Made by a program: the position numbers and the translations under genes. Positions 1-5,709 of a stretch of 9,517 nt of DNA are shown here, one piece after another (the stretch's first letter is position 1; the number at the start of each line of letters is the position of its first letter). The stretch is taken from NCBI GenBank assembly GCA_947632495.1, contig CANRPL010000055.1, positions 1-9,517 on the forward strand. The letters run 5' to 3'. The notes below the pieces were generated by a model. That model was given only the letters and a program-made list of their open reading frames with translations, ran no database searches and was not told the DNA's origin. The DNA comes from an uncultured Bacilli bacterium (GTDB taxonomy: Bacteria; Bacillota_I; Bacilli_A; RF39; UBA660).

Positions 1-1
1 T

Positions 2-316
2 TTTAAAGCTCATACTTTTTCACGTGTTCGTGATTTTAAAGATGAATTTATTAGGTCGTTAAATCTAGCTGATAAAGCATATGTAATGGACATTAATTAT
101 GATCGTGAACTTCCTGAAGATTATCCTGGTATTGATGCTTATACCATTATTGACGGCTTGGATAATGGGGACTATATTGAACAGGGTATGGCTGATAAAC
201 TATTAGAATATGATAATGCGGTTATCTTATTTATGAGTAGCAAAGAAATATATCTACTAGAAGATGAATATGAACAGAAATTAAAAGAAAAATTAAAAGA
301 TCAAGAAGATAAGTAG
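2..316 (+). CDS. murC: UDP-N-acetylmuramate--L-alanine ligase, C-terminal part (5'-truncated by the window)
   Basis: The reading frame is open from base 2, so the gene starts upstream of the window and only its last 104 residues are visible. MurC is the cytoplasmic ATP-dependent ligase that adds L-alanine to UDP-MurNAc, the first amino acid of the peptidoglycan stem peptide. The visible part fits the C-terminal Mur ligase domain: it begins with the family signature KAHTFSRVRDFKDEF, followed by a leucine/alanine-rich 'SLNLADKAYVMDI' stretch, and ends with 'AVILFMSSKEIYLLEDEYE', which matches the usual 'vLIFMGAGDI..' end of MurC but has SSKEI in place of GAGDI. The ATG at 86 is internal and not the true start. 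The ligase active site and ATP loop lie outside the window. A terminator overlaps the TAG stop. The identification rests on recognised motifs, not on a search. Confidence 0.85.
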   Translation, partial: FKAHTFSRVRDFKDEFIRSLNLADKAYVMDINYDRELPEDYPGIDAYTIIDGLDNGDYIEQGMADKLLEYDNAVILFMSSKEIYLLEDEYEQKLKEKLKDQEDK

Positions 317-342
317 TAAGAACTATTTATCTTTTCTTTTTT
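305..342 (+). terminator. Rho-independent terminator of murC
   Basis: The arms GAAGATAAGTAG (305-316) and CTATTTATCTTT (323-334) can form about 12 pairs, including two G-U pairs, around a 6-base loop. A T-rich run follows to 342. The left arm includes the murC stop codon. The stem is AT-rich, so its strength is uncertain. Confidence 0.55.
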
Positions 343-343
343 A

Positions 344-352
344 TGATATAAT
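344..352 (+). promoter_or_regulatory. Extended -10 promoter for the 227-residue membrane protein gene
   Basis: TGATATAAT is an exact TGnTATAAT extended -10 element directly after the murC terminator. No good -35 hexamer is present 16-18 bases upstream. Transcription would start near 359, giving a leader of only about 16 bases that begins just before the ribosome site. Confidence 0.55.
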
Positions 353-359
353 TCATAAT

Positions 360-366
360 AGGTGAG
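360..366 (+). promoter_or_regulatory. Ribosome binding site that selects the ATG at 375
   Basis: AGGTGAG lies 8 bases before the ATG at 375. The alternative in-frame GTG at 366 overlaps this site and would have no usable Shine-Dalgarno spacing, so 375 is the preferred start. Confidence 0.6.
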
Positions 367-374
367 TGGTATCA

Positions 375-1058
375 ATGAAAAATGAGATGGAAGAAATTGA
401 TAAAACAGTTGATTTAATAAAAAACTATAAACCACATATTGCTGAATATATCGGCTCTGATGAAATTAAAAGTGATTATTCGGTCAATGATAAAACACTA
501 GAACTTAATGATTTAGAATTAGAGCAGACAGTACAATTTGATCAGACTACGATGATTGATAGACCTCTTGTTGATAGTGATAGGGTGGATGAGGAGTTAA
601 CTAATAGTTTAAAGAAGCGTCAAAAATTAAAAAGATTAAGTCTAAAATTAATTTTGGTGGCCTTATTATTTCTTCCATGCTTTGGCTTACTTTTAATTAT
701 TGGTAGCCATAGTAATTATTTAATTAATGATTCGGCCGTGATGATTATAACGGTTTTAACCATAATTTTAACCATTCTTTTAGCTATTGGTATCTATATT
801 TGGATTAGAGATATTCGTATCTATGCACCTATTAAGGTTAAAGCTGTCTATAAATATTTATATACTTATGTAATGGCAGCTTATATTATGATTTGTGTTA
901 CAATTACTTTTCTTTTATATGCTGTGGATGCTTTTAAAGTATGGTTTATTACAACTATTGATGAAACAGGGCAAAGTAAAGAAGTATGTAAATGGTTTTA
1001 TAGTGATACCGAAATTGAAGAAGTATTGAAGGAAGCAAAGCAAGAAAAAAAGGAGTAG
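375..1058 (+). CDS. Unknown three-helix membrane protein
   Basis: I do not recognise this 227-residue protein. Residues 1-80 are hydrophilic and rich in Asp, Glu and Gln. A basic patch (KKRQKLKR, about 80-87) then precedes three strongly hydrophobic segments at about 90-112, 121-145 and 163-186. The tail ends in a charged helix-like stretch (TEIEEVLKEAKQEKKE). The basic patch before the first helix suggests a cytoplasmic N-terminal domain by the positive-inside rule. There is no signal peptide and no evident enzyme motif. The start at 375 is favoured over a GTG at 366 because of the ribosome site at 360-366. The gene lies alone between murC and the convergent rnhC, with its own extended -10 promoter and a terminator overlapping its stop codon, so it is probably monocistronic. 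The reading frame is well supported; the function is unknown. Confidence 0.85.
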   Translation: MKNEMEEIDKTVDLIKNYKPHIAEYIGSDEIKSDYSVNDKTLELNDLELEQTVQFDQTTMIDRPLVDSDRVDEELTNSLKKRQKLKRLSLKLILVALLFLPCFGLLLIIGSHSNYLINDSAVMIITVLTIILTILLAIGIYIWIRDIRIYAPIKVKAVYKYLYTYVMAAYIMICVTITFLLYAVDAFKVWFITTIDETGQSKEVCKWFYSDTEIEEVLKEAKQEKKE

Positions 1059-1073
1059 TTTTTACTCCTTTTC
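1045..1073. terminator. Bidirectional terminator shared by convergent genes
   Basis: AAAAGGAGTA (1048-1057) and TACTCCTTTT (1063-1072) form a perfect 10-base-pair stem with a 5-base loop. The A-run 1045-1051 gives a seven-U tail on the minus strand, while the plus strand has a shorter T-run, so termination of rnhC is likely the stronger of the two. The stop codons of both flanking genes lie within the hairpin. Confidence 0.8.
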
Positions 1074-2006
1074 TAGTATTCGATCGGTATTTTTAAAATT
1101 TAATTTAGCGATATCTTTTAAAATATCTTCACCATATTTACTAACTAGTTTTTTACCCATGTCATTAACGGCATCACTGGCTCCTTTAGGTAGAAAAGCA
1201 TCTAATTTTTCACTTAATTTATCAAATTCTTTGATAAAGATAAAACGACTGATTAAAGAGGCACAAGCAACAGCTAAACATTTATCTTCACCTTTAGTTA
1301 AAAAGGTAATATTACGAAAGACATTAGGTGATTCTTTTAAATAATTAAAATAAACATATTTAGTTGCAAATTCATCGACGACAACATAATCATAATCTTT
1401 AATCTCTCTTGTTAATTGAAGTAAGACGTTATTATGAAGAATAGCTTTTAACTTATTCATATTAGTGTTACTATTATAACGTTCATTATATTCTTTATTA
1501 GTTAAAATAATACTTTTATAAGGTATTTTTTTTATAATTTGCGGAACTAGCTCTAATATTTTATCATCAGTTAATTTTTTGGAATCTTTGACACCTAACT
1601 CTTCTAACCATTTAATGTTATCTTTATTAACATAGGCACTAGTTACAACAATTGGTCCAAAATAATCACCGGTACCAACTTCATCTGAACCGATGGTACT
1701 AGCATAATAAATTTTAGGATCAACTTTAGTCTCTGTTTTTTCCTTTTTCTCTTTTTGTTCACTATTTTTAACTTCAACTTTTTTCGTTGGATTAAGATGT
1801 CTTTCTCTTTCAATCCACATTTGCGCTGAGATATCAGCACTTACGCCCTGAAAGACGGCTTTTCCCGATTCATATACTGTGACTACACAGTCGGCATCAT
1901 CAGCTTGAAAAAGTGCGTAGTTAGGTGTTTTAGGCCTTTTAAAGTCTTCAAAAAATTCACTCATTTCTTGCATCGTATTATCACTAACTTTAACAGTAAT
2001 CGTCAT
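1062..2006 (-). CDS. rnhC: Ribonuclease HIII
   Basis: RNase HIII cleaves the RNA strand of RNA-DNA hybrids, helping to clear R-loops and primers. The 314-residue length is normal for the family. The N-terminus (about 1-70) fits the TBP-like substrate-binding domain typical of RNase HIII (DUF3378). A Lys/Glu-rich linker at about 75-97 connects it to the catalytic domain, which opens with the signature IGSDEVGTGDYFGPI (105-119). The expected DEDE active site can be placed at D108, E109, D211 (in VVVDEF) and E240 (in TKGEDK), with the family motif DSKKL at 141-145 and VACASLISR at 246-254. The ATG at 2006 is preceded on its strand by AGGATG with 7-base spacing. The gene is divergent from the CvpA gene, as in Bacillus where rnhC faces the zapA-yshB unit; no zapA is present here. 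Motif agreement makes the assignment firm. Confidence 0.95.
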   Translation of the reverse strand: MTITVKVSDNTMQEMSEFFEDFKRPKTPNYALFQADDADCVVTVYESGKAVFQGVSADISAQMWIERERHLNPTKKVEVKNSEQKEKKEKTETKVDPKIYYASTIGSDEVGTGDYFGPIVVTSAYVNKDNIKWLEELGVKDSKKLTDDKILELVPQIIKKIPYKSIILTNKEYNERYNSNTNMNKLKAILHNNVLLQLTREIKDYDYVVVDEFATKYVYFNYLKESPNVFRNITFLTKGEDKCLAVACASLISRFIFIKEFDKLSEKLDAFLPKGASDAVNDMGKKLVSKYGEDILKDIAKLNFKNTDRILEKE

Positions 2007-2024
2007 TAAATCACATCCTACTTA

Positions 2025-2051
2025 TATTTTAGCATATTTTAGCTAAATATG
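2025..2051. repeat. Direct repeat and near-palindrome between divergent promoters (possible operator)
   Basis: TATTTTAGC occurs at 2025-2033 and again at 2035-2043, a 10-base period close to one helical turn. The second copy is part of a 19-base near-palindrome (2033-2051) with the perfect core TTAGCTAA (2039-2046). It lies between the two divergent -10 elements, where an operator would be expected. AT-rich DNA gives such patterns by chance, so the regulatory role is inference. Confidence 0.35.
2026..2034 (-). promoter_or_regulatory. Extended -10 promoter of rnhC
   Basis: Read on the minus strand this is TGCTAAAAT, a TGn extended -10 with a TAAAAT hexamer, 20-28 bases ahead of the rnhC start codon. 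No clear -35 is seen; the -35 zone falls on the -10 of the opposite promoter. Confidence 0.5.
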
Positions 2052-2058
2052 TTATAAT
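2050..2058 (+). promoter_or_regulatory. Extended -10 promoter of the cvpA-rsmE unit
   Basis: TGTTATAAT is an exact TGnTATAAT element, with its -10 hexamer at 2053-2058 and a predicted start near 2065. It has no recognisable -35 and is back to back with the rnhC promoter. Confidence 0.6.
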
Positions 2059-2064
2059 TATTGT

Positions 2065-2070
2065 GAGGTG
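2065..2070 (+). promoter_or_regulatory. Ribosome binding site that selects the ATG at 2076
   Basis: GAGGTG sits 5 bases before the ATG at 2076. The in-frame GTG at 2070 overlaps the site itself and would be left without one, so the later ATG is preferred. Confidence 0.6.
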
Positions 2071-2075
2071 TGACT

Positions 2076-2768
2076 ATGGGAGTTGTTGTCGATATTGTTT
2101 TTATTTTATTTATTTTAATGGGGTTTATTGCGGGTTGGCATAATGGCTTTACAAAACAAATAGTTTCAACGATTGGTTTTATCGTCGTTCTTGTACTTGC
2201 CTATGTAATGAAAAACTACTTATCTACTATTTTTTATACTTATCTACCATTTATTCATTTTACAGGTAAATTATCTGGTGTAAGTAGTATTAATATTCTT
2301 TTATATGAAATTTTATCTTTTATTATTATGTTTTGTTTATTCATGGCGATATTCAAAGTAATCGTAAGATTAACATCAGCTTTTGAAAAATTTTTAAATA
2401 TGACCATTATTTTAGGTATTCCATCAAAAATCCTTGGGGGTATATGTGGTATTCTTGAATATTATGTTTTATCTTTTATCATTATCTATTTCTTAAGTTT
2501 ACCAACTTTTGATTTACGTGCGGTAGAAGAATCACGTATGAAACAATTTATGTTAGATCATACACCTGTTTTATCTGATGTATGTCAAAATACACTAGAG
2601 GTATACGATGAAATAAATAACTTAAAAGATGAGTATGAAAACGAAGAAGATAAAACTAAATTAGATCATGAAATCTTAATGGCTTTAAAAGAACATGATT
2701 TTATCAATCAAGAAAATATTGATCGTCTAGTAGAATCTGGTAAGATTCCTAGGGAAGTAGTTGAATAA
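2076..2768 (+). CDS. CvpA family membrane protein
   Basis: This 230-residue protein resembles the CvpA family (YshB in Bacillus), multi-pass membrane proteins named after a role in colicin V production but of unclear function in Bacillota. The N-terminus 'VDIVFILFILMGFIAGWHNGFTKQIV' has the family layout of a first helix, a Gly-rich turn with GF(T/R)KQ, and a second helix. Hydrophobic segments are seen at about 3-19, 27-46, 73-97 and 112-141. A soluble acidic tail (about 145-230) extends past the membrane part and is longer than usual; it ends in a helical stretch (NQENIDRLVESGKIPREVVE). The start at 2076 is chosen because of the ribosome site at 2065-2070. It is first in a rightward unit and its TAA stop overlaps the rsmE ATG by one base (TAATG), so translational coupling is likely. 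The rnhC neighbour supports the YshB-like assignment. Confidence 0.82.
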   Translation: MGVVVDIVFILFILMGFIAGWHNGFTKQIVSTIGFIVVLVLAYVMKNYLSTIFYTYLPFIHFTGKLSGVSSINILLYEILSFIIMFCLFMAIFKVIVRLTSAFEKFLNMTIILGIPSKILGGICGILEYYVLSFIIIYFLSLPTFDLRAVEESRMKQFMLDHTPVLSDVCQNTLEVYDEINNLKDEYENEEDKTKLDHEILMALKEHDFINQENIDRLVESGKIPREVVE

Positions 2769-3478
2769 TGCAACGCTATTTTGCTAAAGACATCAAAAAT
2801 GATGATATTATTCTTTTCTCGTCTGATGAACATCACATCAAAAATGTTATGCGAATGAAGAATAACGATTTAATTGAAGTTGTCTTTAATCAAAGATTAT
2901 TTCGCGCTACAATTGTTGATATTAATGTTCCAAAGATTAAAGTAAAAGAAGAAATATCATATCAGTTAGATGGGCATCCTTTTTTAACACTTATTGTTCC
3001 TACCCTTAAAGAACAAAAATTAGATTTGATTTTACAAAAAGGTACTGAAACCGGTATTAATGAATTTATCATCGTTCCCTTTGAACGAAGTATTGCTCGT
3101 TATGATGATAAGAAGATTAATAGTAAATTAGAACGTTGGCAAAAGATATGTAAAGAAGCAAGTGAGCAATCAATGCGTATCGATATTCCAACTGTTCGTT
3201 ATGAAAATAATTTAAGCTTTATTAAAGATTTACCATCTTTTAAATTAATATGTAGTACTAATGAAAAAGAAAGAACGATAAAGAGCGTTTTGAAAAATAT
3301 TAAAGCCTGTGATAAAATAGCGGTAATTATTGGACCAGAAGGGGGAATAAGTACCAAAGAAGAAGATACGTTATGTACGATGGGATGTATCAAAGTTACC
3401 CTAGGTCAACAAATTATGCGCGTTGAAACCGTACCTATCTTTTTAGCGAGCATTGTTAAATATGAATATATGGAGTGA
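2768..3478 (+). CDS. rsmE: 16S rRNA (uracil(1498)-N3)-methyltransferase RsmE
   Basis: RsmE uses S-adenosylmethionine to methylate N3 of U1498 in 16S rRNA of the assembled 30S subunit. The 236-residue length is normal. The N-terminal PUA-like part begins MQRYFAKDI and includes 'DEHHIKNVMRMKNNDLIEV' (20-38). The SPOUT (trefoil-knot) domain shows the family motifs KGTETG (91-96; more often KGTELG), EASEQS (130-135), IGPEGGIS (188-195) and LGQQIMRVET (212-221), the last two forming the SAM-binding knot. The gene overlaps the CvpA gene by one base, so it is probably translated from coupled ribosomes; a weak GGGAAG lies upstream. It ends in two in-frame stops, TGA then TAA. In Bacillus rsmE directly precedes mtaB; here one extra gene separates them. 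The assignment is firm. Confidence 0.95.
   Translation: MQRYFAKDIKNDDIILFSSDEHHIKNVMRMKNNDLIEVVFNQRLFRATIVDINVPKIKVKEEISYQLDGHPFLTLIVPTLKEQKLDLILQKGTETGINEFIIVPFERSIARYDDKKINSKLERWQKICKEASEQSMRIDIPTVRYENNLSFIKDLPSFKLICSTNEKERTIKSVLKNIKACDKIAVIIGPEGGISTKEEDTLCTMGCIKVTLGQQIMRVETVPIFLASIVKYEYME
3472..3475 (+). promoter_or_regulatory. Ribosome binding site that selects the ATG at 3483
   Basis: GGAG, within the last codons of rsmE, lies 7 bases ahead of the ATG at 3483. An in-frame ATG at 3453 would overlap rsmE by 26 bases and has no comparable site, so 3483 is preferred. Confidence 0.6.
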
Positions 3479-3482
3479 TAAA

Positions 3483-4337
3483 ATGCGAAATTTATTAAGT
3501 GCGATAATTAACAATAATCTATTATTTGCATGTGTCATTATTGTTTTAAGTGCCATTTTAGTTACCTTAATTATTTTAATTATCCGTTCGATGCGTGATG
3601 GTAAAAAAATTAATATCTATGAAGAAGAACTAGAGGATGAAGATATCAAAAAAGTTCGTAAGGTAAAGAAAGAAGATATTATTGACACACCAGATAATGG
3701 CGAACAAGTACCAAAAGATAAAAAGAAAAAGGTTAAGACTAAAGAAGTTACTCCTGAATATGAAGATATTACCGAAGAAGCTATCGAAGAACGTTATGAC
3801 GAAGAAAATCAAAAGGAAATCGAAGAAATATTAGAAGATAATCCTAGTGATGAAATTGAACAACTACTACATGAGATGGAAGAAAGTAGTAAAGTTAAAC
3901 CAGAGGATGTGGTTGCGAACTTTGAAGAGGAACAAGAAGCGCAATCCATTATTAGCTATAAAGAATTAGTTGATGTTGTTAAAAATCGTCGTGATGAATA
4001 TTATGAAGATGCTCTAGAATCACAACCCCTAACAACTGTTTCTGATTTTGTTAAAGAACATGAAAATCGTAATCAAGTTTTAGATGAAAAAGTTGAACCA
4101 GAAACGGAAGAAGAAAATAAATTTCAAAAGACTGAAATTATCTCTCCTGTCTTTGGTCGTATAAATGAAGAGAAAAAAGAAGTTAAGGAAAAAACTTCCG
4201 ATACGGCTTTAAGTAGTTTAGATAGTATTTATGCACAAATGGAAGAAGATTTAAAGAAACAACGTCAAGGGGAAAATACCTTATCTAAAGATCAAGAATT
4301 TTTACAATCACTTAAAGATTTTCGAAATAAATTATAA
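3483..4337 (+). CDS. Unknown single-pass membrane-anchored acidic protein
   Basis: I do not recognise this 284-residue protein. One hydrophobic segment (about 13-35) near the N-terminus is followed at once by a basic patch (RSMRDGKK, 35-42), the pattern of a signal anchor with an outside N-terminus and a cytoplasmic body. The rest is hydrophilic and rich in Glu, Lys and Asp: a mixed-charge segment 46-90, a Glu-rich helix-forming stretch 91-135, a more ordered patch 'SIISYKELVDVVKNRRDEYY' (155-174), a short hydrophobic island EIISPVFGRI (218-227), and a final helix-like segment (about 243-284). This suggests a mostly disordered or helical cytoplasmic scaffold with short docking motifs, which is inference. 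No catalytic motif is visible. It begins 4 bases after rsmE, with GGAG 7 bases ahead of the ATG, so it is co-transcribed with it. A terminator-like hairpin overlaps its stop codon. Confidence 0.85.
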   Translation: MRNLLSAIINNNLLFACVIIVLSAILVTLIILIIRSMRDGKKINIYEEELEDEDIKKVRKVKKEDIIDTPDNGEQVPKDKKKKVKTKEVTPEYEDITEEAIEERYDEENQKEIEEILEDNPSDEIEQLLHEMEESSKVKPEDVVANFEEEQEAQSIISYKELVDVVKNRRDEYYEDALESQPLTTVSDFVKEHENRNQVLDEKVEPETEEENKFQKTEIISPVFGRINEEKKEVKEKTSDTALSSLDSIYAQMEEDLKKQRQGENTLSKDQEFLQSLKDFRNKL

Positions 4338-4364
4338 GTCTATAAATAGTAGACTTGTTTTTTT
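4336..4364 (+). terminator. Hairpin terminator or attenuator before mtaB
   Basis: AAGTCTA (4336-4342) and TAGACTT (4350-4356) form a perfect 7-pair stem with a 7-base loop, followed by G and seven T (4358-4364). The left arm starts within the upstream stop codon. Only 16 bases separate it from the mtaB start, leaving no room for a separate promoter, so read-through or attenuation is plausible. Confidence 0.72.
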
Positions 4365-4380
4365 AGAAAGGAAAATTATT

Positions 4381-5643
4381 ATGAAGTTTAAAATAATTAC
4401 ACTCGGATGTAAGGTCAATACTTATGAATCTAGTGTCATGCATGATATTTTATGTAATAATGGATTTGAAGAAAGTGATGATGCTGACATCTATATCATT
4501 AATACTTGTACTGTAACTAATACGAGTGATAATAAATCTTTAAAAGAACTTCGTCGTATTAGAAGGGAACATCCTCATGCTGTTGTAGTTGTCTGTGGAT
4601 GTATGATACAGGTAAGAGAAGATGCTAAAGACCTTGATGCCGATATTATTTTAGGTAATAAAGATAAAAGCAAAATTGCCGATATTATAAATAAGTATTT
4701 AGCTGATAAGAATAAAATTGTCGCTATTGATAATATCATGGATGCCTCTTTTGAAAAAATGCAGCTTAATAATTTTAATCGTACGAGAGCATTTATTAAA
4801 ATTGAAGATGGATGTGAAAACTATTGTTCTTACTGTATTATTCCATATGCCAGAGGTAAAGTGCGCAGTAAAAAACCAGAAGATGTTTTAAAAGAAATTC
4901 AATTACTTGTCGATGAAGGTCATCATGAGATTGTTTTAACTGGTATTCATACTGGCCATTATGGAGCTGATTTAGATCATTATAATTTTGCGATGCTCCT
5001 TAAAGAAATAGTTAAGATTAAGGGGTTAGAACGCTTGCGTATTTCCTCAATTGAGATTACCGAATTAGATGATGAAGTTTTAGATGTTATCAAGAATAAC
5101 CCTATAATTGTCTCACATCTACATGTTCCTTTACAAAGTGGATCAGACGCCATCTTAAAATTGATGAATCGTAAATATGATAAAAAGTATTTTATTGATA
5201 AAATAAAACAAATAAGAAAAATTAGACCAGATATATCTATTACGACCGATATTATTGTTGGCTTTCCTGGTGAGACGGAAGAACTATTTAAGGAGACATT
5301 AGAAACAGTCGATAAGATTAAGTTTGCTAAAATACACGTTTTTCCTTTCTCTTTACGTAAGGGTACTAAAGCCGAAGAGTTACCTAATCATTTATCTGAA
5401 ACGACTAAAAAAGAGCGTGTACATCGTCTAATGGCCAAGAGTAAAGAACTAGAGATAGCTTATATGGAAAAATTTATTAATAAGAGTGTAACTTTTATTC
5501 CGGAAGTTTATCGTGATGGCTATTTGATTGGTCATACTGGCAATTACTTATTAGTTAAATATCCTGGTTCTAAAGATTTATTACATCAATCAGTTCAAGC
5601 AACTATAACTAAAGTAGAGTATCCATATGTCATAGCTAATTAG
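4381..5643 (+). CDS. mtaB: tRNA (N6-threonylcarbamoyladenosine(37)-C2)-methylthiotransferase MtaB
   Basis: MtaB is a radical-SAM enzyme that converts t6A at position 37 to ms2t6A in tRNAs reading ANN codons. The 420-residue protein shows all three expected parts. The N-terminal methylthiotransferase domain has LGCKVN (C10), NTCTVT (C43) and CGCMIQ (C74), the cysteines for the auxiliary [4Fe-4S] cluster. The radical-SAM core has C145, C149 and C152 in GCENYCSYCIIPYARG, the CxxxCxxC motif binding the SAM cluster, with 'LTGIHTGHYGADL' and 'HLHVPLQSGSDAIL' downstream. The C-terminus (about 360-420) fits an RNA-binding TRAM domain. LGCKVN and the IIPYARG context favour MtaB over its relatives MiaB and RimO. 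AAAGGA lies 8 bases before the ATG. Proximity to rsmE matches the Bacillus yqeU-yqeV order. Expression may depend on read-through of the hairpin at 4336-4364. No clear terminator follows. Confidence 0.94.
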   Translation: MKFKIITLGCKVNTYESSVMHDILCNNGFEESDDADIYIINTCTVTNTSDNKSLKELRRIRREHPHAVVVVCGCMIQVREDAKDLDADIILGNKDKSKIADIINKYLADKNKIVAIDNIMDASFEKMQLNNFNRTRAFIKIEDGCENYCSYCIIPYARGKVRSKKPEDVLKEIQLLVDEGHHEIVLTGIHTGHYGADLDHYNFAMLLKEIVKIKGLERLRISSIEITELDDEVLDVIKNNPIIVSHLHVPLQSGSDAILKLMNRKYDKKYFIDKIKQIRKIRPDISITTDIIVGFPGETEELFKETLETVDKIKFAKIHVFPFSLRKGTKAEELPNHLSETTKKERVHRLMAKSKELEIAYMEKFINKSVTFIPEVYRDGYLIGHTGNYLLVKYPGSKDLLHQSVQATITKVEYPYVIAN

Positions 5644-5675
5644 TCACTTTTGTTTAAAAAATATCTATTTACATA

Positions 5676-5684
5676 TGGTATATT
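5676..5684 (+). promoter_or_regulatory. Extended -10 promoter of the ATPase-AraC unit
   Basis: TGGTATATT fits a TGn extended -10 with a near-consensus hexamer; an overlapping TATTAT (5681-5686) is an alternative. No convincing -35 is visible. The predicted start near 5691 gives a leader of about 19 bases. Confidence 0.5.
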
Positions 5685-5697
5685 ATAGGCGTAATGA

Positions 5698-5703
5698 AGG
5701 AGG
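5698..5703 (+). promoter_or_regulatory. Consensus Shine-Dalgarno of the VirD4-like gene
   Basis: AGGAGG, a perfect match to the consensus, lies 6 bases before the ATG at 5710. It is the strongest ribosome site in the window and fixes this start. Confidence 0.8.
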
Positions 5704-5709
5704 AAGAAT

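Noticed and set aside
1159..1344. Open frame on the plus strand inside rnhC
   Set aside because: It lies antisense to the well-supported RNase HIII coding region, has no ribosome site I can support, and encodes no recognisable motif.
1643..1840. Second open frame on the minus strand within rnhC
   Set aside because: It is a frame-shifted shadow of the Lys/Glu-rich linker of RNase HIII, giving a low-complexity Lys-rich peptide.
3476..3481. Possible Mycoplasma-type code, since rsmE ends TGA followed in frame by TAA
   Set aside because: All long frames are free of internal TGA and Trp is encoded by TGG throughout, so TGA is acting as a stop.
3199..3812. Two minus-strand open frames (3199-3393 and 3630-3812)
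   Set aside because: Both are antisense to supported genes; the second is a Phe/Ile-rich artefact of the Glu/Lys-rich coding sequence on the other strand.
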